Positions 51,632 to 59,409 of a DNA stretch of 64,000 nucleotides are shown here, one piece after another. Each line of letters starts with the position of its first letter. Position 1 is the first letter of the stretch. Made by a program: the position numbers and the translations under genes. The DNA is taken from contig CAWAJR010000007.1 in the NCBI GenBank assembly GCA_963782465.1, positions 62,001 to 126,000 on the forward strand. The letters run 5' to 3'. The notes beneath the pieces were generated by a model. The model worked only from the letters and a program-made list of their open reading frames with translations, had not been told where the DNA came from and searched no databases. The stretch comes from JAODBJ01 sp963782465. GTDB lineage: Bacteria > Actinomycetota > Acidimicrobiia > IMCC26256 > PALSA-610.

Positions 51632-51634
51632 CAG

Positions 51635-51671
51635 GCGTCGATAGCTATCGCTATGCGATAGCTATCGACGC
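51635..51671. terminator. Perfect 17-bp hairpin between convergent genes
   Basis: GCGTCGATAGCTATCGC and its reverse complement are separated by TAT only. Each arm also contains the perfect 12-bp palindrome CGATAGCTATCG, at 51639 and 51656. It starts 4 nt after the rne stop and ends 7 nt before the stop of the convergent MBL gene. No U-tract; probably a bidirectional terminator. Confidence 0.7.
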
Positions 51672-51677
51672 ACGTCG

Positions 51678-52517
51678 TTACAGCGTGAAGGTGTCGCCTT
51701 CGTGGGCGACGACGACCTCGAAGGCGCTCGACGAGTGGGTCGCGGCGATGGCTTCGACCGCGTCGTCGGTGCGGAACGGTGCGTGGTGGGTGAGCACCAG
51801 CCGCCCGACCTTCGCTTCCTCGGCGAGCGCGACCGCGTACTCCGCGGTCGAGTGCCCGTAGAGGGTGGCGCGCTCGATCTCGCTCACGACGAACGGCGCG
51901 CCGTGCACGAGGACATCGACCCGTTGTGTGAGCGCGAGCGCGTCGGGGTGGCGTTTGCCGTAGCCGTCGGGACCGGGCCCGTAGCGGGTCGGGCAGTGGT
52001 CGGGCAGGTACGCGAACGAGCCGCCGGTCGCGGGGTCGGTGACCCGGTACCCGAACGCCCGGCCGCCCTTGTGCACGATCTCGCGCGCCATGACGTCGAA
52101 ACCTTCGAACGAGTAGTCGCCCGGTTCGAGACCACGGTGGTGCCACGTACCGCTCAACCCTTCGGGGGTGATCGGGAAGTGGGGCGGCGACATCGCGCGC
52201 GACAGCACTTCGAGCGGGTCGCCCTGCGCGGGCTGCACCAGGGTGACCGACGCGTCATCGCGGTCGGCCGGCGGGAAGAACGGCAACCCTTGCAGGTGGT
52301 CCCAGTGCAAGTGGGTGAGCAGGATCGTGCCGCGAAAGGGACGAGCGCCGAACTCGCCCGTCATCGTGAGCAGACCGGTACCGGCGTCGAGGAGCAGCGT
52401 CGGGAGCACACCATCGCCGGCCGAGATCGCGACCGACGACGTGTGCCCACCGATGGTGTCGTACTGCGGACCGGCAACCGGTGTCGATCCGCGTACACCG
52501 AAGAACGTGACCTTCAC
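51678..52517 (-). CDS. MBL-fold metallohydrolase
   Basis: A 279-residue protein; GTG overlaps the stop of the upstream cNMP-binding gene by 4 bp. 'VTFFGVRGSTPVAGPQYDTI' and 'LLLDAGTGL' open the domain; the metal motif is 'LTHLHWDHLQGLPFF' (HxHxDH), with a later 'LPDHCPT' Asp and 'LVLTHHAPF' His. This GVRGS...GG-type subgroup includes RNA- and cyclic-nucleotide-directed phosphodiesterases. Coupling to a cyclic-nucleotide receptor makes a cNMP phosphodiesterase role attractive, but this is inference. Confidence 0.85.
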   Translation of the reverse strand: MKVTFFGVRGSTPVAGPQYDTIGGHTSSVAISAGDGVLPTLLLDAGTGLLTMTGEFGARPFRGTILLTHLHWDHLQGLPFFPPADRDDASVTLVQPAQGDPLEVLSRAMSPPHFPITPEGLSGTWHHRGLEPGDYSFEGFDVMAREIVHKGGRAFGYRVTDPATGGSFAYLPDHCPTRYGPGPDGYGKRHPDALALTQRVDVLVHGAPFVVSEIERATLYGHSTAEYAVALAEEAKVGRLVLTHHAPFRTDDAVEAIAATHSSSAFEVVVAHEGDTFTL

Positions 52518-53548
52518 GGGCCGGCGATGTCCCCGGCCGCCCGCTCGCGGGTTTCCTCTCTCCGGTGGCCGGCACTGATCGCCTGCAACGCGTCCCGGTC
52601 GAGTTGTTCCTCACTCGCGACCGCGACGCGCACGGGCGTCAACGCCTTCACCGTCGAGGTGCGGCGGCCGCCTTCGAGGATCGCCCGTTCGCCGAGAATG
52701 GCGCCCGGCCCGAGCTCGACGAGCGGTTCGCCGTCGACTTCGACACTGACGACACCGTCGAGCAACAGGTAGATCTCGGTTCCGAGCTGGCCTTGCTCCA
52801 CGAGCAGATGGCCTTCCTTCACCTTGCGGATCGCCGGCTTCTGCCCGCCGCGCATGATCGTCGACGACATCTCGCGTTCGAGGGCGGTCTCGACCGCGGT
52901 GACGAGGGCGGGTGAGTCCGCGTCGCCCCACGGGGTGTGCTTCCCGAACGAATGGCGGTACCACTCCTTGAAGTCGGCGAGCCCGGCCTTCGCCGCGAGT
53001 TTGCCGGCGCCGTCGTAGATCCAGTGCCGCGGGAACGTGCTCGCGCCCAGCATCTCGAACTCGGCGCGCCCGTCGGCGTGCAGGGTGAGCGCGACGGTCG
53101 ACCACACGAGCGGGGCGCGGAACTGCACGAACGGCGGATGGTTGACGTGACGCGGCGCGGGCAGGCCGGTGCGGCCGCCGACGGTCTGGACGAACCGGGC
53201 CGACGTGTCGTCCACCTCGGGATCGCGCTTGATCTCCGGCATGACGCCCGCGGTGAAGGTCAAGTCGGTCACGCCGAGGTTGACCGTCGTCGAACCCATC
53301 ACGGTGCCGCTGTCTTCGGCGTACCCGGCGCCCGCGATCTTGCCGTCGCGGACATCGATCCAGGCGTGCAGTCGGTTGGCGAACCGGAAGGCGTCGTTCC
53401 GGGCCATCTCGTCGATGTCGTCGAGGGCGTCGGGCGGCGGGTTGTCGTAGTGCGCGGCCTTGACGATGTCGAAGACGGATCGCGGGAGACCGGTGACGGC
53501 CTCCGACGGGATCCAGGACAACGTGACGACGGAGCTTTCGAAACGCAT
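52514..53548 (-). CDS. Cyclic nucleotide-binding domain protein with novel N-terminal domain
   Basis: A 344-residue protein; GAGGGGG lies before the ATG. Residues 1-230 form an unrecognised, probably beta-rich domain ('TGVMPEIKRDPEVDDTSARF', 'HVNHPPFVQFRAPLVWSTVA'). Residues about 240-330 are a cNMP domain: 'LLVEQGQLGTEIYLLLDGVV' and the phosphate-binding cassette 'GERAILEGGRRTSTVKA', retaining the Glu and Arg that contact the ribose and phosphate. No DNA-binding HTH, so it is not a CRP. Divergent from the receiver-cyclase gene (154 bp between starts), a probable source of its ligand. Confidence 0.85.
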   Translation of the reverse strand: MRFESSVVTLSWIPSEAVTGLPRSVFDIVKAAHYDNPPPDALDDIDEMARNDAFRFANRLHAWIDVRDGKIAGAGYAEDSGTVMGSTTVNLGVTDLTFTAGVMPEIKRDPEVDDTSARFVQTVGGRTGLPAPRHVNHPPFVQFRAPLVWSTVALTLHADGRAEFEMLGASTFPRHWIYDGAGKLAAKAGLADFKEWYRHSFGKHTPWGDADSPALVTAVETALEREMSSTIMRGGQKPAIRKVKEGHLLVEQGQLGTEIYLLLDGVVSVEVDGEPLVELGPGAILGERAILEGGRRTSTVKALTPVRVAVASEEQLDRDALQAISAGHRREETRERAAGDIAGP

Positions 53549-53702
53549 GGCAACCCCCTCACTGGTGTGCGTCGAACGTACCGACACGCCGGTCGCACCT
53601 CGATGGGGGAGCCCCCGTTTCGCCGAGGGGTGCTAGCACCCGTGGATTGGTGGCGGAAACCCGGCTTGTGCCCGGCTCGCATTCCGTGTGTGATCACATC
53701 TC

Positions 53703-55043
53703 GTGACGGCGCCGCGCATCACCGTGTTCCTGGCGGACGACAACATCCTCGTGAGGGAAGGCGTGCGCGCCCTGCTGGCCGTGGAGGACGACCTCGATGT
53801 GGTGGGGGTCGCCGACGATTTCGACGGACTGGTGCGGGGCGCCGAGTCCTCCCGGCCGCAGGTGCTCGTCACCGACATCCGGATGCCGCCGAGCTTCCAG
53901 GACGAAGGGATCGAGGCGGCGAAACTCGTACGCAAACAGAACCCGGGTACCGGTGTGGTGGTCCTGTCGCAGTACGACGAACCGGAGTACGCGATCGCGC
54001 TGCTCTCCGACGGCGCGGCCGGGTACGCCTACTTGCTGAAGGACCGCGTCGGCGACGGCGACCAGCTGGCGCGCGCGGTACGGGAGGTCGCGACGGGTGG
54101 CTCGATGCTCGACCCGGCGATCGTCAACGCGCTCGTCGCGCCGGCGAGGAACGAGAGCGATCTCGACGAGCGAGAAGACCAGTTGTTGCGCTGGATCGCC
54201 GAAGGCCGGCCGGTGAAGGCGATCGCGGCGACATGGGAGATCACCGCCGAAGCCGCCAACGATGCAGTCGAAGCCCTGTTCTTGAAACTGGCCAAGGAAG
54301 CGAGCGCGGGCAAAGAGGGTGCGTTGCGCCGGTTGCGCCTGCTGCAGAAGGCGATCGTCGACCGGGAAGAGCAGGGCGAGACGTTGAGCCGGATGTTGCC
54401 CGGTGGGCTCGTCGAGAAGTTGCAGCGCGACGGTCGAGCGATCGGTGCGTCGGAACGGCTCGACGTCACCGTGCTGATGAGCGATGTGCGCGGCTACTCA
54501 GGCATTGCCGAACGGGTCGAGCCGACCGTGCTTGCGACGATGCTCAACGAGCACCGAGCGGAGATGAATGCGGCGATCCTGTCGGAAAACGGCACCGTGA
54601 TGCAGTACGTCGGAGATGCGGTGATGGCGGTGTTCGGCGCGCCGTTCGCGCAACCCGACCATGCCGAACGCGCGCTCGTCGCCGCGTGCGCGATGCACGA
54701 ACGCCAGCAGGTGCTCAACGCGAAGTGGCGCGACCAAGACATTCCCGAGTTCGGTCTCGGGATCGGCCTCTCGACCGGTGAGGTCGCGGCCGCGCTGCTC
54801 GGCTCGGAGGAACGCCTCGAGTACACCCTCGTGGGCGACACCGTGAACCTCGCCCAGCGCCTGCAAGACTTGGCCCGTCCGGCGGGAAGCACGGTCCTGA
54901 GCGGGCCGACGCTCGCGGCGCTGCAATCGTCGCCGGCGGTCGAGTCGCTCGGTTCACAGATGGTGAAGGGTCGCGAAGCCCCGGTCGACGCGTACAAGCT
55001 CGTCGGGGTGGCTGTGGGTTCGGCTTTCGAGACGGGGGCATGA
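53703..55043 (+). CDS. Response regulator fused to class III nucleotide cyclase
   Basis: A 446-residue protein, GTG start. Residues 1-125 are a NarL-type receiver (acidic D12/D13, phospho-acceptor D58, K113). Residues about 150-200 look like a degenerate LuxR-type HTH. A linker helix (205-245) leads to the cyclase domain (about 252-435): metal-binding Asp261 ('VLMSDVRGYSG') and Asp305 ('VGDAVMAVFGAP'), adenine-specifying Asp379 and transition-state Asn382/Arg386 ('GDTVNLAQRLQ'). The substrate-specifying Lys is Gln301. Probably makes cAMP when phosphorylated; specificity needs testing. Overlaps the ABC ATPase gene. Confidence 0.9.
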   Translation: MTAPRITVFLADDNILVREGVRALLAVEDDLDVVGVADDFDGLVRGAESSRPQVLVTDIRMPPSFQDEGIEAAKLVRKQNPGTGVVVLSQYDEPEYAIALLSDGAAGYAYLLKDRVGDGDQLARAVREVATGGSMLDPAIVNALVAPARNESDLDEREDQLLRWIAEGRPVKAIAATWEITAEAANDAVEALFLKLAKEASAGKEGALRRLRLLQKAIVDREEQGETLSRMLPGGLVEKLQRDGRAIGASERLDVTVLMSDVRGYSGIAERVEPTVLATMLNEHRAEMNAAILSENGTVMQYVGDAVMAVFGAPFAQPDHAERALVAACAMHERQQVLNAKWRDQDIPEFGLGIGLSTGEVAAALLGSEERLEYTLVGDTVNLAQRLQDLARPAGSTVLSGPTLAALQSSPAVESLGSQMVKGREAPVDAYKLVGVAVGSAFETGA

Positions 55044-55768
55044 CGATGGAGCAGCAACTGGCGTGCACGGCACGGGGCGTCCGCAAGACGTTCGAGGCCG
55101 AACTCGCCCCGGTACGCGCCCTGCGCGGCGTCGACCTCGACATCCCGCGCGGCGAGTTCGCCGCCATCATGGGACCGTCGGGCTGCGGCAAATCGACGTT
55201 GCTGAACCTCGTTGCCGGCCTCGACACACCCGACGAGGGCGAGATCTCGATCGCCGGCGAGACCATCACCGGCCGCAGCGAAGACGACCTCGCCCGGATG
55301 CGGCGGCGCCACATCGGCATCGTCTTCCAGTTCTTCAACCTGCTCGAGGGCATGACGGTGCTGGAGAACGTCGTGCTGCCCGCGGTCATCGCCGGCCGCA
55401 AGCGCAAGGCCGCCGAGACGCGCGCCCGTGACATGCTCGATCTCCTCGGATTGGGCGACAAGTCGCGGGAACTGCCGGGCGTGCTCTCCGGGGGCCAGCG
55501 CCAGCGCCTCGCGATCGCGCGTGCACTCGCGAACGAACCGACGTTGCTCCTGGCCGACGAACCCACCGGCGCGCTCGACAGCGCCGGCGGCCACGAAGTG
55601 CTCGAACTGTTCAAGCGTCTGCATGCCGACGGGCAGACGATCCTGATGGTGACGCACAACGACGAGGTCGCGGCGGCGGCCGACCGCATCGTGCGCATGC
55701 GCGACGGCCGTATCGATGCCGGCGCCGACGAGTCGCCGGCTCCGGCTCCTGCACCCGCCACGCGCTAG
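55040..55768 (+). CDS. LolD/MacB-type ABC transporter ATP-binding protein (no adjacent permease)
   Basis: A 242-residue protein; ATG overlaps the cyclase stop. Walker A 'GPSGCGKSTLLNLVAGLD', Q-loop 'VFQFFNLLEGMTVLENVVLP', signature 'LSGGQRQRLAIARALANEP', Walker B 'LLLADEPTGALDS' and H-loop 'LMVTHNDEVA' are all intact. The VFQ-FNLL form is that of the LolD/FtsE/MacB class, normally encoded beside an FtsX-like permease. None is encoded here; the next gene is a histidine kinase. It may regulate the kinase or use a distant permease. Confidence 0.9.
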   Translation: MTMEQQLACTARGVRKTFEAELAPVRALRGVDLDIPRGEFAAIMGPSGCGKSTLLNLVAGLDTPDEGEISIAGETITGRSEDDLARMRRRHIGIVFQFFNLLEGMTVLENVVLPAVIAGRKRKAAETRARDMLDLLGLGDKSRELPGVLSGGQRQRLAIARALANEPTLLLADEPTGALDSAGGHEVLELFKRLHADGQTILMVTHNDEVAAAADRIVRMRDGRIDAGADESPAPAPAPATR

Positions 55769-55775
55769 TGCGTCG

Positions 55776-57902
55776 ATGGCTACGCCAGTCCTCGAACTCA
55801 CCTCACCGGTAGCGCGCGAACGCGTCGGGTTCGGTCCGTTCGTCGCGATCGCCGTCGTCGCGACCGCCGCTGCCGTGGCTGCCGTCTACGCCACGTTCGG
55901 CATCGACGCCGGCAACCGCGTCTTGCGGGGCATCGCCGCCGGCATCGTGGTGCTGTGGGCGCTCGCCGCGGTCGCGGTGGCGCGAGCGCGACGCGAACCA
56001 CTGGCCGCGTGGTGCGCGTTGATCGCGATCACGATCGGTCTCGCGTTGGTCGGGATCGCGCGTTACGACCAGTCGTCGTCGGGCGGCGCGCGCATCCTGC
56101 GCGGGTTCGGTGTCGCCGCGATACCGGTCGTAGTGGCCGCGCTCGTGGTCACCTTGCCCGATGGGCGGGTCATCGACCGGTACCGGCGCGCCGCCGTCGC
56201 GCTCGTCGTCGTTTTCGGCGCCGGGTTCGGCGTGCTGCTCGCGCCGCGTCACGGTGGGCTGCGCCGCACCCCGATCGTGCTCGAAGCCGCGCTCGTCGGT
56301 TGCATCGCGGTGGGGAGCTTCCTCGGCCGTTACCGGCGGGCGAGCGCCGTCGACCGGGCGCGGATGCAGTGGGCGGGCTGGGGGGTCGTCGTCGCGGGAT
56401 CGGTCACCGCCGCGGTGTGGCTGCTCCGGGGCCTCCTCGGTTGGCCGTCGATCGCCGGCGAGATCACGGTGGCCGCGACCAGCATCGTCCCGATCGCGGT
56501 CGCGGCCGGCGCGATCGACCGTCGCGGCGTACGCATAGACCGCCTCCTCGCCGCGACGATCGAAGCCGGCGGCCTGATGCTGATGATCGGCGCGGTGTAC
56601 GTCGTGGTCGTGCTCGGGTTCGGTGACGCACCGCAACACGCCGAGCGCCGGGTGCTCGGGCTCTCGATGGTCGCCGCGATCATCGCGGCGTTGCTCTACG
56701 CGCCGGCCCGTGCCCGCCTCAACGACTTCGCGAACCGTCGTGTGTACGGCGACCGCCGCGCGCCCGACGAACCGTTACAGACCTTCGGCGCCCGCATGTC
56801 GCGCGCGATCCCGCTCGACGAACTCCTCCTGCAACTGGCGGAATCGTTGAAGAAGAGCATGCAGCTGAGCGCGGCGGAAGTATGGACGGGCACCGACGGT
56901 GTGCTCGAGTGTGCCGCGTCGGTACCCTTCCGCGAACCGGAGCGGGTGCGCTTGCGCCCCGACGAAGTCACGGTGATCTCGCGCGCGCACGTGTCGGGCA
57001 ACGCTTGGCTGCAGGTGTGGTTGCCGAGCCTGCTCACTGCACACCCGAACACGGTATTGCGCATGGCGCCGATGGCCCACTCGGGTGAACTGCTCGGGCT
57101 GCTGGTTTGCGAGCGTCTCCCCGATGCCGCGCCCTTCACCGAGGAAGAGGAGCGGGTGCTCAGCGAGCTGGCACGCCAGATCGCGCTCGCCTTGCACAAC
57201 ACCCGTCTCGACACCGCGCTGCAAGCGTCGCTCGACGACCTGCGTATCGCGAACGAGCAACTCCGCGCGTCGCGCGCCCGCATCGTGGCGGCGGCCGATC
57301 AGTCGCGCCGGCGCATCGAACGCGACCTGCACGACGGCGCGCAGCAGCGGCTCGTCGCGCTCGCGGTGAAGCTCGGCTTGGCCCGGCAGCTGCTCGACAA
57401 AGACCCCGCGCAGGTCGGCAAACTTCTCGAAGACCTCAGGGGCGAGACGCAATCGACGCTCACGGAGTTGCGGGAACTGGCGCACGGCATCTACCCGCCG
57501 TTGCTCATGGACCGCGGGTTGAGCGAAGCGCTCGTCGCCGCCGCGAACCGTTCGTTGCTCCCGACCGACGTGCAGGCCGATGTCGGTCGCTTCGCGCCGG
57601 AAGTCGAAGCGGCGGTCTACTTCTGTTGCCTGGAAGCGATGCAGAACGCGGGCAAGCACGCCGGTGACGGCGCCCGCATCACGCTCCATGTGTTCGACGA
57701 CGACGGCGACCTGTGCTTCGACGTCGCCGACACCGGCGCCGGGTTCGACGCCACGAGCGACGCGATCCTCGGCCACGGCTTCGTCAACATGGCCGACCGC
57801 CTCGGAGCGATCGGCGGCACGCTCAAGGTCGAGTCGGCGCCCGGCGCCGGCTCGCACGTCGGCGGCCGCATCCCCGCCGCCGAAGTGCTCGCGCCGAAGT
57901 GA
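55776..57902 (+). CDS. NarX/LiaS-type sensor histidine kinase
   Basis: A 708-residue protein, ATG 7 nt after the ATPase stop. About ten membrane helices occupy residues 10-330. A GAF-like domain (about 355-490, 'DELLLQLAESLKKSMQLSAA', 'GELLGLLVCERLPDAAPFTE') follows, then HisKA_3 with the phospho-acceptor His in 'RRRIERDLHDGAQQRLVALA' (about 510-530) and the HATPase_c domain ('EAMQNAGKHAG', 'DTGAGFD', 'GHGFVNMADRLGAIGG'). It likely phosphorylates the receiver-cyclase and/or the NarL-type regulators nearby. Confidence 0.92.
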   Translation: MATPVLELTSPVARERVGFGPFVAIAVVATAAAVAAVYATFGIDAGNRVLRGIAAGIVVLWALAAVAVARARREPLAAWCALIAITIGLALVGIARYDQSSSGGARILRGFGVAAIPVVVAALVVTLPDGRVIDRYRRAAVALVVVFGAGFGVLLAPRHGGLRRTPIVLEAALVGCIAVGSFLGRYRRASAVDRARMQWAGWGVVVAGSVTAAVWLLRGLLGWPSIAGEITVAATSIVPIAVAAGAIDRRGVRIDRLLAATIEAGGLMLMIGAVYVVVVLGFGDAPQHAERRVLGLSMVAAIIAALLYAPARARLNDFANRRVYGDRRAPDEPLQTFGARMSRAIPLDELLLQLAESLKKSMQLSAAEVWTGTDGVLECAASVPFREPERVRLRPDEVTVISRAHVSGNAWLQVWLPSLLTAHPNTVLRMAPMAHSGELLGLLVCERLPDAAPFTEEEERVLSELARQIALALHNTRLDTALQASLDDLRIANEQLRASRARIVAAADQSRRRIERDLHDGAQQRLVALAVKLGLARQLLDKDPAQVGKLLEDLRGETQSTLTELRELAHGIYPPLLMDRGLSEALVAAANRSLLPTDVQADVGRFAPEVEAAVYFCCLEAMQNAGKHAGDGARITLHVFDDDGDLCFDVADTGAGFDATSDAILGHGFVNMADRLGAIGGTLKVESAPGAGSHVGGRIPAAEVLAPK

Positions 57903-57959
57903 TCGCGCGCGCCCGAAGCGACGACCGCGCGTTCCACGCCGCGTGCGCGAGCGGCGAAT

Positions 57960-58947
57960 ATGCTCGTTCCGTGGCGGGGGACGGGAGGAGTGGGGACTCG
58001 CAACCGCGCCGCGCCGGGCTGGTACCCCGACCCGTGGAGTGCGACGGGATCGGGTGAGCGCTACTTCGACGGCAAGAAGTGGGGCACGTCGGAGAAACCG
58101 CTCGGCCGGCACACGGTTGTGGCGCTCGCGCCCGAGCGGCGAGCGCGCACCGGGCGCCGAGCACGCCGGGTGATCGGACCCGTCCTGCTCGTCGCGCTCC
58201 TCTTGGTCGCCTGGAAGATCCAGCCCCACTCGAGTCGGCCGAAGGTTGTACGTGAATCGCGCACGGGTGTCGATCGACCGCCGGCGGGCTTCGAGGAAGC
58301 GCATGCCCCACTCGGTACTCCGCCCGCGCCCGGCGCGCGAAACGGCAAGTACGAAGTGTTGCAGACACAGCCCGGTGCGCCCACGACGCCGGTCGCGTTC
58401 GACCCGTGCCGGCCGATCCACTACGTGGTCAACCCGGCCGGTTCACCCGCCGACGGGTTTTCGCTGCTGCGGAACGCGATCGCCCGCGTGCACACGGCGA
58501 CCGGGCTTCGGTTCGTGTATGACGGCACCACTTCCGAAGCGCCATCGAAGCAGCGCGTCGCCTACCAGCCGGCTCGCTACGGCAAGCAACGGTGGGCACC
58601 GGTACTGATCGCGTGGTCCGACGAGAACGCGTACCCGGAACTCGCGGGCTACATCGCCGGGCTCGGAGGGGCCCACGCCGAGTACGCGCCCGACGGCCGG
58701 CTTGTGTACACGACGGGTCAAGTCGTCTTCGATCGCCGGCAACTCTCGGCGAAATCCGATCCCAACCGCGGCGTTGGTGCGCGCCATCATGCTGCACGAA
58801 CTCGGGCACCTCGTCGGTCTCGATCACACCTCGGATCGGCGCGAAATCATGTACTCGGAAGCGCAGTTCAACGTTCGCGACTATGGCCCGGGCGACCTCA
58901 AGGGGCTCGCCGCGATGGGAACGCAGGCCTGCTTCCCGGGCGTCTGA
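57960..58947 (+). pseudogene. DUF2510-anchored matrixin-like zinc metalloprotease (one frameshift)
   Basis: ATG at 57960; a GTG at 57990 with GGGAGGA upstream is a strong alternative. N-terminus: DUF2510 module (APGWYPDPWSATGSGERYFD), a basic stretch, one membrane helix (about 72-86) and a linker. The metzincin domain 'LHELGHLVGLDH' (HExxHxxGxxH) and Met-turn 'REIMYS' follow. The frame breaks near 58,762 (CCC-AA); removing one base joins SDP to TAALVRAIMLHELGH, giving about 328 residues. Probably an extracytoplasmic, membrane-anchored protease that could process surface proteins. Convergent with the REC gene, 2 nt between stops. Confidence 0.85.
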
Positions 58948-58949
58948 AC

Positions 58950-59342
58950 CTACGAACGAGAACGCGCCCAGAGTTCTTCGACGAGCGACGGGCCGAAGTC
59001 TTCCTTGTGCACGTACTCGATCGCGCCGCAGCTGCGGGCGTCGGCCGGCAGGTCGCCTTCGGAGTAGGTCGAGAGCAGGATCACGACCGTGCCCGGCAAC
59101 GCCGCCTTGATGCGGCGGGTGGCTTCGATGCCGTTGATGCCGGGCAGGTTGATGTCCATCAACACGAGTTCCGGGCGCTGCGCCTCGGCCATCTCGACCG
59201 CCGCCTCACCGGTTTCCGCTTCGGCGGTGACGGTGAACCCGTCGGTCATCGCGATCACGGTGCGCGCGACGTCGCGGAACGGGTGCTGGTCGTCCACGAT
59301 CAGGACCGAAACCGTCTTCGTCGAGCCGTCCGGGGGGTTCAT
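58950..59342 (-). CDS. Single-domain response regulator (REC only)
   Basis: A 130-residue protein; the ATG at 59342 is the most probable start, since an upstream extension is poorly conserved-looking. The receiver is complete: acidic pair in 'VLIVDDQHPF', phospho-acceptor Asp in 'LVLMDINLPGINGIEATRRI', Thr/Ser 'LLSTYSEGD' and the Lys in 'YVHKEDFGP'. No output domain, so it acts as a phosphate relay or protein-protein switch. It lies downstream of a NarL-type regulator on the same strand. Confidence 0.9.
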   Translation of the reverse strand: MNPPDGSTKTVSVLIVDDQHPFRDVARTVIAMTDGFTVTAEAETGEAAVEMAEAQRPELVLMDINLPGINGIEATRRIKAALPGTVVILLSTYSEGDLPADARSCGAIEYVHKEDFGPSLVEELWARSRS

Positions 59343-59409
59343 CGCGTCTTCGATGGTCGCAAGCCTTTCGCTCCGCAACCAGGTTGGCAACCTGGAATTG
59401 CCGGGGGTG

